A stretch of DNA of 64,000 nt from DALYLB01 sp033763135 (GTDB taxonomy: Bacteria; Acidobacteriota; Blastocatellia; RBC074): contig JANRKY010000047.1 of the NCBI GenBank assembly GCA_033763135.1, positions 7,059 to 71,058 of the forward strand. The letters run 5' to 3'. Positions within the stretch are counted from its first letter, which is position 1; each line of letters starts with the position of its first letter. The notes below the pieces were generated by a model. That model was not told the origin of the DNA. It saw only the letters and a list, made by a program, of their open reading frames with translations, and made no database searches. A program made the position numbers and the translations under genes. Below, piece after piece: positions 16,652 through 25,977 of this stretch.

Positions 16652-17705
16652 GGCGCGTTCGCATGAGCAGATAGATCAGAACGGGGGCGCCGATGAGGGC
16701 GGTGATTGCGCCGGTCGGCAGTTCGCGGGGGGCGAGGGCGGTCCGGGCGATTGTATCAGAAAGCAGGACCAGGAGCGCGCCGGAGGCGGCGGACGCGGGA
16801 ATGACCAGGCGATTGTCGGCGCCGCCGGCGAGCCGGACGAGATGGGGGACGACGAGGCCGACATAGCCGATGGCGCCGCCCGCGGTGACGGCCGCGCCGG
16901 TCAGAAGCGATGCGGTCAGATAGACGATCAGGCGAACGCGCGCGATTTCGATGCCCATCGAGAAGGCTTCGCGTTCGCCGATCATCAGGAGATTGAGGGC
17001 CCGGGATTGCGTTACGAGCAGACAGGCGCCTCCGATGGCGGAGGCGATGACGAAGATCGTGGCCTCGGTCGTTCCGCTGGAGAGGTCGCCGAGCAGCCAG
17101 AGCGTGATGTTTCGAAGGCGAATATTGTCCGCCAGCGCGGTCAGCAGCACGATGACCGAGGAAAGAAAGGTCGAGATGACGACGCCGGCCAGGATCAGGT
17201 GGGCGGGGGCGTCTCTTCGGCGGCCGATTTGATAGACGACGAAGGTGGACGCGCAGGCGCCGGCGAATCCGAAGAGCGGGCGGCTCATCGTGTACTGGCT
17301 GGCCAGCATGATGGCCAGAATCGATCCGAGGGCGGCGCCGCCGGAGACGCCGAGCACATAGGGGTCGGCCAGCGGATTTCGCAGCAGGGCCTGAAATGCG
17401 GCGCCCGCGACGCCGAGAGCCGCGCCGACGCCGAGGGCCATGGCGATGCGCGGCAGGCGGAGACTGAAGAGAATGACCTCCTGTTCGCGAGAGAGGGGCG
17501 GCGTCTGTCCCAGGAGTTTTGCGGGGAGGATCATCATCAATTGTCCGAGCGGGATGGACTCGCTGCCGATCGCCATCGAGAGCAGGGTGGCCAGAAGCAG
17601 GGCCAGGCAGAGCGCGCAGACGACAATCGTCGCGCGGCGTCGGGTCAGATACCCGTTTCCGGCAAAGGCGAGCGTCTCGTTGAGCAGCGTTTCGGTTTTC
17701 ATCAT
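16644..17705 (-). CDS. btuC: B12 ABC transporter permease, FecCD family
   Basis: 353 residues, about ten membrane helices. FecCD-family hallmarks include GSESIPLGQL after the first helix, LRLPRIAMALGVGAALGVAG, the FQALLRNPLADPYVLGVSGG loop, and the ATPase-contacting region near GEREAFSMGIE. The C-terminal VPHLVRLAGGADNR and AREL-like segments are also typical. Forms a homodimer in the inner membrane with two ATPase subunits. Start overlaps btuF by four bases. Confidence 0.9.
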   Translation of the reverse strand: MMKTETLLNETLAFAGNGYLTRRRATIVVCALCLALLLATLLSMAIGSESIPLGQLMMILPAKLLGQTPPLSREQEVILFSLRLPRIAMALGVGAALGVAGAAFQALLRNPLADPYVLGVSGGAALGSILAIMLASQYTMSRPLFGFAGACASTFVVYQIGRRRDAPAHLILAGVVISTFLSSVIVLLTALADNIRLRNITLWLLGDLSSGTTEATIFVIASAIGGACLLVTQSRALNLLMIGEREAFSMGIEIARVRLIVYLTASLLTGAAVTAGGAIGYVGLVVPHLVRLAGGADNRLVIPASAASGALLVLLSDTIARTALAPRELPTGAITALIGAPVLIYLLMRTRHA

Positions 17706-18619
17706 GGGCTTCCCGGGTGGAGTCCCTGCGCGAGTTGTTCGAGGCCCTCGACGATGCGGGGGCCGGGACGATCGACCCAGTCCGGGTTGACCCGGACGAT
17801 GCGATTTGCGCGGATGGCGGGCGTCGTGGCGAAATCCTTTCGCAGATCCTCTTCGCGGACGGTTTCGGTCCCGTGGCTGCCGGGCGCGACGATCACGTCC
17901 GGGGCGCGCGCGATGACGGTTTCACGGGAGAATTGCGGGTAGTCGGCCTTTTCATCCTCGGAGATCGAGGTTCCGCCGGCCAGGCGAATCAGGTCGGTGA
18001 TGAAGGTATTTCGGCCCGCCGTAATGAGCGGCGAGGCTTGAAGGACATAGAGGGTTCGCGGGCGCGGCAGGGAGCCGACGCGTCGCCGGACATCCGCGAT
18101 GCGGCGCTCCATTTCGCGCGCGATCTCGTCGGCGCGGGGCGCGGCGCCGGTCGCTTCGCCGATTGCCCGGATCGAGGCGACGATCTCCTGAATGTCCCGC
18201 GGATTGCTGACATAGACGGGGACGCCCAGCTGATCCATTCGGCGAGTCAGGGTTTCGAGCTGGCTGGAGGTCGTGATGAGCACGAGATCGGGTTTGAGGG
18301 CGATGATCCGCTCCAGGTCCGGGCGGAGCGTGTCTCCGACCTTCGGCTTCGTTGTTGTGGATTCGGGATAGTCGCAATAGGAGGTCACGGCGACGACGCG
18401 ATCTTCCAGGCCCAGGGCGAAAAGGATCTCGGTGATGTTGGGGGCCAGAGAGACGATGCGCTGCGGGCGTGCGACGATCTGGACGCTTCGCCCCAGACCG
18501 TCGGTCATGGAGCGCGTCGCCGGGGGAGTCGCTTCCAGGGCGGGGCGCGAGCAGGCGGCCAGGAGCAGCAACAGGCCGGCGGCCGAGAGCGTGATGAGAG
18601 AGTTTCTGAATCTGGTCAT
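17702..18619 (-). CDS. btuF: Periplasmic cobalamin-binding protein, lipoprotein
   Basis: 305 residues with a lipoprotein signal (LLLLLAACS, lipobox AAC at about 20-22). Two-lobe class III binding-protein fold: RIVSLAPNITEILFALGL at the start of lobe one, GDTLRPDLERIIALKPDLVL, a long linking helix, and a second lobe with LIRLAGGTSI and later APDVIVAPGSHG. Delivers B12 to BtuCD. First gene of the operon, downstream of the riboswitch and its terminator. Confidence 0.88.
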   Translation of the reverse strand: MTRFRNSLITLSAAGLLLLLAACSRPALEATPPATRSMTDGLGRSVQIVARPQRIVSLAPNITEILFALGLEDRVVAVTSYCDYPESTTTKPKVGDTLRPDLERIIALKPDLVLITTSSQLETLTRRMDQLGVPVYVSNPRDIQEIVASIRAIGEATGAAPRADEIAREMERRIADVRRRVGSLPRPRTLYVLQASPLITAGRNTFITDLIRLAGGTSISEDEKADYPQFSRETVIARAPDVIVAPGSHGTETVREEDLRKDFATTPAIRANRIVRVNPDWVDRPGPRIVEGLEQLAQGLHPGSP

Positions 18620-18660
18620 CGAAAATCAGGGCGGGGGGCGATTCTGTCGCCCAACCCATT

Positions 18661-18710
18661 GAAAACACAAAAGCCTCAGGCGCATTGGGTGAAATTGCGC
18701 GTCTGAGGCT
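18661..18710 (-). terminator. Riboswitch-controlled leader terminator
   Basis: On the minus strand AGCCTCAGACGCGC pairs with GCGCCTGAGGCT (18672-18710, small bulge) and is followed by TTTGTGTTTTC. It lies between the cobalamin riboswitch and the btuF start, so it is the likely expression platform. Confidence 0.75.
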
Positions 18711-18802
18711 CAGAGTTGTCCCTGATTCGTCAAGGCGGAGTTCGACCGCCATTGAAGACCACGCCGCGCTCTTTCATCCGAAGAGGGGTCGAAATTTTTC
18801 TT

Positions 18803-18998
18803 CAGGCAGGTCTCCTGACTCGGCATTCAATCAACGCGGCCTTCTCGCTCCGGAGGTCGGCGCAATGGCGCAGAGGTGCGTTGATCTTCGTTCCGGCGGA
18901 CTGGCCGGACGTCATTGCCTTACAGTGGCGGTGACCGTGCGGGATTTACACCCGCTTCCCTATTCTCCCGGCGCGTGTTGGCGACCGGGCACCCGAAG
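18803..18998 (-). ncRNA. Cobalamin riboswitch (AdoCbl class)
   Basis: Read on the minus strand: a 5' region GGTGCCCGGTCGCC, GGGAAGCGGGTG and AAATCCCGCACGG, then the B12 box GCCACTGTAA, and the closing conserved element GAGTCAGGAGACCTGCC (18805-18821). These are the conserved cobalamin riboswitch blocks in order. It controls the btuFCDB operon through the terminator at 18661-18710. When cobalamin binds, transcription is expected to stop before btuF. Confidence 0.92.
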
Positions 18999-19014
18999 AT
19001 TATGAAAAGAACAT

Positions 19015-19060
19015 TCTTGCTTGCCTACTTGCTTGCCTTCTTGCTTGATCGACATCGAAA
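19015..19060. repeat. Short tandem words CTTGCTTGCC
   Basis: Three imperfect copies of a CTTGCTTGCCTAC/TTC-type unit just upstream of the riboswitch. The rest of 19060-19335 shows no gene; an A-rich run precedes the dehydrogenase start. Function unknown. Confidence 0.5.
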
Positions 19061-19335
19061 GCGGAACGTATCACGCCTTTCCGCGGGGCGTCAATGCTGA
19101 ATGAAATGGGGGTGGAATGAAATATAACTTGAGCCGGCGACCGGAAACGGTGTAAACATGAGCCGTCCCGGAAGGCGCCCTTACTCCGCCGCCGCCAATC
19201 GGTCCCCAAAAAAATGTGTAATATGCGAGGGCGATATCTCACTAAAGGATTGAACATCGAGAGGACTCCCTCCAGGAAAATCGATCGCGAAAATAGATTG
19301 CACTGATTCAATATCAAGAATAGGAAAAAAAATCT

Positions 19336-20664
19336 GTGGCAGATACGAAGAAACAGTTGTTGGAGAAGATTGCCTCGCGTTCCGCAAGAGTCGGCGTGAT
19401 AGGACTTGGCTATGTGGGATTGCCGTTGGTGGTGGAATTTGGGCATAGCGGATTTCATTCGACGGGATTCGAGGTGGATGCGAGGAAGTCGGATGCGGTG
19501 AATCGGGGAGAGTCGTATATTCCGGACGTGCCGACGGAGCAGGTGGCGGAGCTGGTGGCGGCGAAGCGGCTGGATGCGACGACCGATTTCGCGAAGCTGG
19601 CGGAGATGGACATCATCATCATCTGTGTGCCGACGCCGCTGCGCAAGACGAAGGATCCGGATGTGTCCTACATTCTGGCGGCCTCCGAGAAGATTCAGGC
19701 GGCGATGCGGCCGGGGCAGTTGATCATTCTGGAATCGACGACCTATCCGGGGACGACGGACGAGGTGTTGAAGCCGATGTTCGACGCGACGGGGCTGACG
19801 CTGGATGAGGACTATTTCCTGGCCTTTTCGCCGGAGCGGGTGGATCCGGGGAACGAGAAGTTCAACACCAAGAACATCACGAAGGTGGTGGGCGGGGTGT
19901 CGGCGGTGAGCGCGGAGGTGGCGGCGGCGGCCTATGCCGCGATCGTGAACAAGGTGCATCCGGTCAGTTCGGCGCGTGTGGCGGAGGCGTGCAAGCTGCT
20001 CGAGAACACGTTCCGGGCGGTCAATATCGGGTTGGTGAACGAGCTGGCGCTGTTGTGCGACACGCTGGGGATCGATAGTTGGGAAGTGATCAACGCGGCG
20101 GCGACGAAGCCGTTCGGGTTCATGGCGTTCTATCCGGGGCCGGGGATCGGCGGGCACTGCATCCCGCTGGATCCGCATTATCTGTCGTGGAAGGCGCGGA
20201 TGCATGGCTTCGAGGCGCGGTTCATTTCACTGGCGGAAGAGGTCAATTCGAGCATGCCCGATCACGTCGTCGAGCTGGTGACGCGCGGGTTGAACAAGCA
20301 CCGCAAGTCGGTCAACGGGTCGAACATTTTGATCATGGGCGTGGCCTACAAGCGGGATATCGACGATATGCGCGAGAGTCCGGCGCTGGGGATCGTCGAG
20401 AAGCTGCAGGAGCTCGGGGCGGAGGTGCGATTTCATGACCCGCATGTGGCGGAGATTCATCTGGAAGGGAACGGGCAGGTGATGCAGGGAACGCCGCTGA
20501 CGAGCGAACTGGTGACGGATGCCGATTGCGTGGTGATCGTGACGGATCATCGTTCGATCGATTATGGCTGGATCTGCGAGCGGTCCAAGCTGGTGGTGGA
20601 TACGCGCAACGCCACCCGCGGTCTGGGCAGCGAAGAGGCGCAGGCAAAGGTGATTCGGTTGTAG
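19336..20664 (+). CDS. Nucleotide-sugar 6-dehydrogenase, UDP-GlcNAc type (WbpA-like)
   Basis: 442 residues starting at GTG 19336 (no ATG upstream; ribosome site poor). Rossmann motif GVIGLGYVGLP at about 20-30, CVPTPLRKTKDPDVSYI, then LESTTYPGTTDEVL and FSPERVDPGN, which are closer to UDP-N-acetylglucosamine 6-dehydrogenases than to UDP-glucose enzymes. Catalytic Cys is in GIGGHCIPLDPHYLSW. Oxidises the C6 alcohol to the uronic acid with two NAD+, feeding surface polysaccharide synthesis. It stands alone here, followed by a terminator. Confidence 0.88.
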   Translation: MADTKKQLLEKIASRSARVGVIGLGYVGLPLVVEFGHSGFHSTGFEVDARKSDAVNRGESYIPDVPTEQVAELVAAKRLDATTDFAKLAEMDIIIICVPTPLRKTKDPDVSYILAASEKIQAAMRPGQLIILESTTYPGTTDEVLKPMFDATGLTLDEDYFLAFSPERVDPGNEKFNTKNITKVVGGVSAVSAEVAAAAYAAIVNKVHPVSSARVAEACKLLENTFRAVNIGLVNELALLCDTLGIDSWEVINAAATKPFGFMAFYPGPGIGGHCIPLDPHYLSWKARMHGFEARFISLAEEVNSSMPDHVVELVTRGLNKHRKSVNGSNILIMGVAYKRDIDDMRESPALGIVEKLQELGAEVRFHDPHVAEIHLEGNGQVMQGTPLTSELVTDADCVVIVTDHRSIDYGWICERSKLVVDTRNATRGLGSEEAQAKVIRL

Positions 20665-20748
20665 GAGCGACGCGGGGACGCGGCGAAGTTGTGGCGGAAG
20701 GGGCGAGATCGCAGCTTCCGCGGCGGGAGTGTTTCCTGTTCGAAGAAG

Positions 20749-20798
20749 AAGGCGGGGCGGGCGGCATGAATGGGAAGCCGTCGGTTCCGCCTTTTTTA
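20749..20798 (+). terminator. Rho-independent terminator after the dehydrogenase
   Basis: AAGGCGG ... CCGCCTT with an inner GGC/GCC pair, followed by TTTTTT-type run (20791-20797). It also touches the stop of the convergent hydrolase gene at 20796. Confidence 0.7.
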
Positions 20799-23303
20799 TT
20801 TGACGATGAGGACCTTGTGGGCGCCCGGGGGGACGCGGAAGCTGGCGGCGGCGCCGGGGGAGGTGCTTCCGAGGACCTTGTCGTCGACGGAGACGGTGAT
20901 CTTCTTGCCTTCGGCGCCGGGGACGAGGAGGCGGACCTGTTCGCGGGTCTCGATGGCGAAGCCGATGGCGCGATCATTGACGCGATAGGCGCGCAGGCGG
21001 ACGGGGCCTTCGCATTCGACGTCGATTTTGCCGTCGCGTCGGATGACAGTCCGTTTGGGACCGGCGATGACGTCGAACGAGGCGCCCGAGAAGCGGAGGC
21101 GTTCGATGCGGGACTCTTCGGCGGCGACGACGCTGCCCATGGCGAGTCCTCCCCAGGGATCGGAGTTGATGAGTTCCTCAATGGCGGGCCAGAGCGCGAG
21201 GCCGGCGAAGTCGGAGACCGGGGGGCGCGCGGTTTCGGCGTCGTCTTCGGTGGCGCGGGACTCGGCGCTGGGAAAGAGATCAGGCAGGCGGCGCGTCTTT
21301 TCCAGCGAGGTCCGGGCGGCGAGGCTGCATCTGGCGGCGACCTGGGCGGCCTCGTCGTGAAAGCCGTAGCGCTTGAGGCCGAGATAGAGCAGATAGTTGG
21401 CCGGCGCCCAGGAGCCGCCGCGGCCGGCGGTCGTGCCGTCGAAGGCCGGATCGTTGCGGGCGATGAAGGGGAGAGGCTGTTCGAACCCGAATCGTCTGGT
21501 CTCCCGCAGGGCTTCCAGCAGGATCTTGGCGCGTTCTTCGGAGGCGAGGCCGGCGATGAGGGGATAGAAGTTCTCCAGGCTCAGCCGGCGGGAGTAGCGT
21601 CCATCCCAGTATCGGTTGAGATAGAGGCCGTCTTCTTCACTCCAGAGTTTTTTATTGATGCCGTCGCGGATTCTTTCGTACCGGGTCTGGAGCTGTTGGG
21701 CTTCGGCGGAGAGGCCGAGTTCGCGCGCCATCATCGCCAGCGTCTCGGTGTCGAGGGCATAGAGCGAATTGAGGCCGACGGGAGAGAATTCGACGGTGTG
21801 AGTTCGCTCGTTGTATTTCAGCTCGTCGTTTGGGGGCGGGTGTCCTCCTGAAGGAGAGGCGGAAGCGGAAGCCGCGCCCGAGGCTTCGGCGCGAAGCTCG
21901 TGGGGCCATTGCGGGCGGTCTTCGAGGCCGGTTTCGGAGAAGCTGAGCCGGAGCCGGGCGGCGGCGTTGAGAGATTTGGAGCCGACGGCGCCCATTTCGG
22001 CTTCGGCGTCGATGCCGAATTCGAGAAGGCCGTCACCGTTGCCGTCGCGCCAGGCGAGGCCGTCGCCGCGATCGGCCGTCCACCAGTCGTTCCATTGCTT
22101 CAAGCGGGGATAGGCCCAGGCGAGGAGCTCCAGGTCGTGGGTGGCGAGATAGACGCGCCAGACGCAGAAGGTGCCGACGGGAGGCATCGAGCGGCCCGCG
22201 GTGACGATCGACTCCTGCTGGGAGGCCTGCGCCTGTCCCGGAAGATGGCGTCGCAGGGGAAGGCGGCCATCGACCGTCTGCCCTTCGAGCAGCGCGTGCA
22301 TGGTGGAAGCGGCGATCCCGCCGTCGAGCATCGCGGCCATCGCGCCGGCGAAGAAGGAGTCCCAACTGAAGACGGCTCCCTGGGAGAGAAGGCCCTGTCG
22401 CCGCGTGGGGGCGATGAATTCGAGCTGTCGTTCGGCCCAGTAATAGCGATTCCAGTTCAGCCAGCGGGTGACGGATTCGAGGCTCTCGCCGATGGCGCCG
22501 CTGCTGATTGGGCGCGCGCCGTCATAGATTCTGTCGGCGTTATCGAGGATCTCGTCCAGGGGTTTTTGCAGGGCCTTGGCGGCTTCGCGTCCCATGGCGT
22601 CGAAATCGTCCCCGACGACGGCGACGAAGCCCACGGATTGGTTCTGCGAAAGATCGAAGCTGAGCGCGGCCAGGCGGCTGACGGCATAGTCCGTGGGGGA
22701 GGCGATCTGTTGCGGGTGGCCGTCGCGGACGAGCATGGCGCGCATCGCGGCGAGATCGTTGTAATTGGCGGCGCCGATGCCGGTCCGATCGAAGCGGAGC
22801 AGCAGCCGTCGGAGGGGCGCCGGCGATTTCTGATTATGAACGTGCTCGCCGAGGATCGCCTGTCGATCGGGCTGAACGGAGAAGGCGGGCCACGAGGTTT
22901 CGCCGGAGGTCTGGCCCCAGGGGCGATAGGTCTCGACGGCGACTCGGACGGAGGCCGGAGCCGTCAGGCGGCCGACCACGATATTCTTGGCGACGCGGCT
23001 CCAGCGGAGGAGCACAGGCGTTTTTTCGTCGAACTGGGTGCGCCACTGAATCCGGGCGGCCGAGCCATCGACGGCGGCCCGGCCGAAGTCGAACTGGCGG
23101 GGCGATTCCTCGACCGACGCGCCCTGGCGATAGACGAGAAAGCGCACGCCGAAGATATTCTGGTGATTGGTGATCAGGACGATTCCGTTGGCGTGCGCGG
23201 CATCGAAGGCGCCGGCCATCACGCGGTCCTGTGCCCGGGCGCCGGGGGCGGCGACGAGGACGAGCAACGAGAGAAGACGCACAACCTTTCGAAATTCGTT
23301 CAT
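20796..23303 (-). CDS. Secreted glycoside hydrolase, GH63/MGH1-like (alpha/alpha)6 barrel
   Basis: 835 residues from ATG 23303 (GTG 23312 also open). Signal peptide with LLVLVAAPGARAQ. An N-terminal beta-rich domain (about 30-270) is followed by an (alpha/alpha)6-barrel catalytic region: SWDSFFAGAMAAMLDGG, GTFCVWRVY, WRDGNGDGLLEFG, a long disordered Ala/Ser insert with PSGG, then NSLYALDTE, LENFYPLIAGLA and GGSWAPANYLLYLGL. These are trehalase/GH63/mannosylglycerate-hydrolase-like landmarks. The exact sugar is unknown. Secreted to the periplasm or outside. Confidence 0.75.
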   Translation of the reverse strand: MNEFRKVVRLLSLLVLVAAPGARAQDRVMAGAFDAAHANGIVLITNHQNIFGVRFLVYRQGASVEESPRQFDFGRAAVDGSAARIQWRTQFDEKTPVLLRWSRVAKNIVVGRLTAPASVRVAVETYRPWGQTSGETSWPAFSVQPDRQAILGEHVHNQKSPAPLRRLLLRFDRTGIGAANYNDLAAMRAMLVRDGHPQQIASPTDYAVSRLAALSFDLSQNQSVGFVAVVGDDFDAMGREAAKALQKPLDEILDNADRIYDGARPISSGAIGESLESVTRWLNWNRYYWAERQLEFIAPTRRQGLLSQGAVFSWDSFFAGAMAAMLDGGIAASTMHALLEGQTVDGRLPLRRHLPGQAQASQQESIVTAGRSMPPVGTFCVWRVYLATHDLELLAWAYPRLKQWNDWWTADRGDGLAWRDGNGDGLLEFGIDAEAEMGAVGSKSLNAAARLRLSFSETGLEDRPQWPHELRAEASGAASASASPSGGHPPPNDELKYNERTHTVEFSPVGLNSLYALDTETLAMMARELGLSAEAQQLQTRYERIRDGINKKLWSEEDGLYLNRYWDGRYSRRLSLENFYPLIAGLASEERAKILLEALRETRRFGFEQPLPFIARNDPAFDGTTAGRGGSWAPANYLLYLGLKRYGFHDEAAQVAARCSLAARTSLEKTRRLPDLFPSAESRATEDDAETARPPVSDFAGLALWPAIEELINSDPWGGLAMGSVVAAEESRIERLRFSGASFDVIAGPKRTVIRRDGKIDVECEGPVRLRAYRVNDRAIGFAIETREQVRLLVPGAEGKKITVSVDDKVLGSTSPGAAASFRVPPGAHKVLIVK

Positions 23304-23446
23304 ACTGCTCACTGTTCACGTTCGGCGTGGAGGGATGTTCCGCAGACCCGCCTATTTTGGTTTCGATGCGGGCATGCTTGCAAGCCGCCGCGCATCACGT
23401 ACAATCACGATCTCGATTTTGCGGCGTCTTTTTTCTTTAATCACTT

Positions 23447-24187
23447 ATGGCCACTTACGATGAAATGAGCCTGACGCACAGGCTTTTTATGAAGGGATAT
23501 TCCTTTTCGCGGTATGCCGTCGATCCGGCGGGAGGCGCGAAATTGTCGATGCCGCTGGCGCAGGCGCGGGTTGCGCTGGTGACGACGGCGGGGTTGCGGG
23601 AGCCCTCGCAGGCCGATTTCGATCATTCGAAGAAGCAGGGAGACACGTCCTTTCGCGAGATTTCGAATGGGGTCGAGACGCAGCGTCTGATCGAGTCGCA
23701 TCGCAGCAGCGCGTTCGATCATACGGGGATTGCGGCGGATCGCAACCTGGCGTTTCCGCTCGATCGGTTTCGCGAGCTGGCGGCGCGCGGCGTGGTGGGG
23801 GAGTTGAATGAGCGCCATTTCAGTTTCATGGGATCGATCGTCAAGCCGCGTCCGTTGATCGAGGAGACGGCGCCGGAGGTGGCGCGAATGCTCCGGGAAG
23901 ACGGCGTGACGGCCGTTTTTCTCACGCCCGTCTGACCGATGTGCAATCAGACGGTCGGTCTGATACAAGCGGCGATCGAGCGCGAAGGGATCGCTGCGGT
24001 CTCCATCACCCTGCTGCGCGAAGTGACCCGGGTGATCCGGCCTTCGCGAGCGCTCTTCGCGCCCTATCCGATGGGGTTTCCCCTGGGACGGGCGAATGAC
24101 GCGGAGTTGCAGCATCGGATTATCGCGGAGGCGCTCCGGTTGCTGGAGCGCGAAGATTTCCCAATTCTGGAAGAGTTCAATCCATGA
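23447..24187 (+). CDS. Glycine/sarcosine/betaine reductase B-family protein, probable selenoprotein (UGA = Sec163)
   Basis: Two collinear frames (23447-23935 and 23936-24187) join in one phase across TGA 23933-23935, giving 246 residues. The N-terminal part has QARVALVTTAGLREP, GDTSFREIS, FPLDRFRELAARGV and HFSFMGSI, as in the GrdB-like family. The TGA falls in the motif TPV-x-PMCNQTVGLIQ, where relatives carry Sec or Cys. A SECIS-like hairpin follows. The downstream half (SITLLREVTRVIRPSRALF, PYPMGFPLG) matches the rest of the family. Likely a redox enzyme; Stickland partners are not in the window, so the reaction is unknown. Overlaps the next gene by ATGA. Confidence 0.85.
23933..23964 (+). 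promoter_or_regulatory. SECIS-like hairpin after the in-frame UGA
   Basis: ATCAGAC (23946-23952) pairs perfectly with GTCTGAT (23958-23964), leaving the pentaloop GGTCG. The loop begins 18 bases after the UGA, close to the E. coli fdhF SECIS whose GGU loop starts 19 bases after its UGA. The position and GGU loop are what SelB recognises in known bacterial SECIS elements. Confidence 0.7.
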
Positions 24188-24636
24188 CAACGACATATCG
24201 CAAGGCCGTCCCCGCGGATGCGCCGTTCATTCTCGACTTTCAGGTGGCGATGGCGCGCGAGACGGAGGACCTGGAACTGGACCGGGAGGTCTGCGCCGCG
24301 GGCGTTCGCGCGGTCTTCGAGGATCCCGCGCGCGGAGAATATTTTGTGGGCGAGGCCGACGGGCGCGTCATCTGTTCGCTGCTCATCACGTACGAGTGGA
24401 GCGACTGGCGGAACGGCGTCGTCTGGTGGATTCAGAGCCTTTATGTCGTGCCGGAAGCGCGCGGCGGAGGCGTGTACAAGGGGCTGTATCAGCATATTCG
24501 GGAGGTTGTGGCCGGGGATGATCGCGTTCGCGGAATCCGCCTCTATGTCGATCGGCGCAACACGGGCGCCCAGGCGGTCTATGTCCGGCTCGGCATGGAC
24601 GGGGAGCATTATCAGGTCTTTGAATGGATGAAATGA
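24184..24636 (+). CDS. GNAT family N-acetyltransferase
   Basis: 150 residues. Start ATG overlaps the stop of the selenoprotein gene (ATGA), so translation is probably coupled. TYRKAVPADAPFILDFQ at the start, WWIQSLYVVPEARGGGVYKGL holding the acetyl-CoA loop RGGGVY, and DRRNTGAQAVYVRLGM at the end define the domain. Acceptor unknown. The pairing with a selenoprotein B-family gene suggests a joint role in metabolism of a small amine or amino acid; that is inference. Confidence 0.85.
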   Translation: MTTTYRKAVPADAPFILDFQVAMARETEDLELDREVCAAGVRAVFEDPARGEYFVGEADGRVICSLLITYEWSDWRNGVVWWIQSLYVVPEARGGGVYKGLYQHIREVVAGDDRVRGIRLYVDRRNTGAQAVYVRLGMDGEHYQVFEWMK

Positions 24637-24660
24637 GCCGGTGGAACCTGAGAGGGAACG

Positions 24661-25977
24661 ATGACGACATCCAGCGCGATTCTCGAGCGCACGTTCAAAT
24701 TATCGGCAAACGGCACGACGATTCGGACGGAAGTTGCCGCGGGAGCGACGACCTTTCTGACGATGGCCTATATCATCTTCGTCAATCCGACGATCTTGAG
24801 CGAGGCGGGGGTTCCGTTTACGGGGGCGCTGTTTGCGACGTGCATCGCGTCGGCGATCGGATCGATTCTGATGGGGTTGCTGGCGAACTATCCGTTTGCG
24901 CTGGCGCCCGGGATGGGGTTGAACGCGTACTTCACGTATTCGGTGGTCAAGGGGCTGGGGTATGACTGGCGGGTGGCGATGGGGGCGGTCTTCATTTCGG
25001 GGATTGCGTTTCTGATTCTGACGCTGGTGCGGGTGCGGGCGATGATCGTGGACGCGATTCCGATGACGATGAAGACCGCGGTGGCGGCGGGGATCGGGCT
25101 GTTCATCGCGTTCATCGGTCTGAAGAATGCGGGGGTGATTGCGGCTTCGCCGGCGACCTTTGTGACGCTGGGGCATGTGGTTTCGAAGCCGGTGCTGCTT
25201 TCGCTGGGAGGCTTGTTGATCACGGCGGCGCTGATGGCGCGCGGGTACAGAAGCGCGATCATCATCGGGATTCTGGCGGTGACGGCGGCGGCGATCGGGC
25301 TGCGATTATCGGGGCTTCCCGATGGACTGGTGCGGATGCCGGATGTGGAGTCGACGTTCATGCAGCTCGATGTGCGGGGCGCGCTGCGGCTGGGCGTTCT
25401 GGATGTGATCTTCGTCTTTCTGTTCGTGGATCTGTTCGACACGATCGGTTCGCTGATGGGGCTCGGCCGGCAGGCGGGCTATCTGACGCCGGACGGGAAG
25501 ATGCCGCGGGTCAATTTCGCGCTGCTGGCCGATGCGATTGCGACGATCGTCGGGGCGATTTTCGGGACGTCGACGGTGGTGACATATATCGAGAGCGCGA
25601 CGGGCGTGAGCGAGGGCGGGCGCACGGGATTGACGTCGGTGGTGGTGGGCGGGCTGTTTCTGCTGGCGGCGTTCTTTTCGCCGCTGGCGGGGGCGATTCC
25701 GCCGATCGCCACGGCGCCTGCGCTGATCATTGTCGGGGCGTTGATGATCTCCGCCGTGAAATCGATCCCGTGGGACGACATGACCGAGTCGATTCCGGCC
25801 TTCATCACGATGCTGGCCATGCCATTGACCTTTTCGATCGCGAATGGGCTGGCGCTCGGATTCATTCTCTATCCGTTGTTGAAATTGTTGAGCGGGCGCC
25901 GGCGCGAAGTCAGCCCGCTGGTCTATGTGCTGGCGGCGCTCTTCATTTTCCGGTATGCCTATCTGGGGGCGGAGTGA
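24661..25977 (+). CDS. NCS2 family purine permease (AzgA/GhxP-like)
   Basis: 438 residues, 12-14 membrane helices. AzgA-branch motifs: EVAAGATTFLTMAYIIFVNP at the start, ALAPGMGLNAYFTYSVV, GIGLFIAFIGLKNAGVI, VFLFVDLFDTIGSLMG and GTSTVVTYIESATGVSEGGRTGL. Members import guanine, hypoxanthine or adenine by proton symport across the inner membrane. It follows the GNAT gene by 24 bases on the same strand, and its 3' end overlaps the convergent gene by 35 bases. Confidence 0.92.
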   Translation: MTTSSAILERTFKLSANGTTIRTEVAAGATTFLTMAYIIFVNPTILSEAGVPFTGALFATCIASAIGSILMGLLANYPFALAPGMGLNAYFTYSVVKGLGYDWRVAMGAVFISGIAFLILTLVRVRAMIVDAIPMTMKTAVAAGIGLFIAFIGLKNAGVIAASPATFVTLGHVVSKPVLLSLGGLLITAALMARGYRSAIIIGILAVTAAAIGLRLSGLPDGLVRMPDVESTFMQLDVRGALRLGVLDVIFVFLFVDLFDTIGSLMGLGRQAGYLTPDGKMPRVNFALLADAIATIVGAIFGTSTVVTYIESATGVSEGGRTGLTSVVVGGLFLLAAFFSPLAGAIPPIATAPALIIVGALMISAVKSIPWDDMTESIPAFITMLAMPLTFSIANGLALGFILYPLLKLLSGRRREVSPLVYVLAALFIFRYAYLGAE

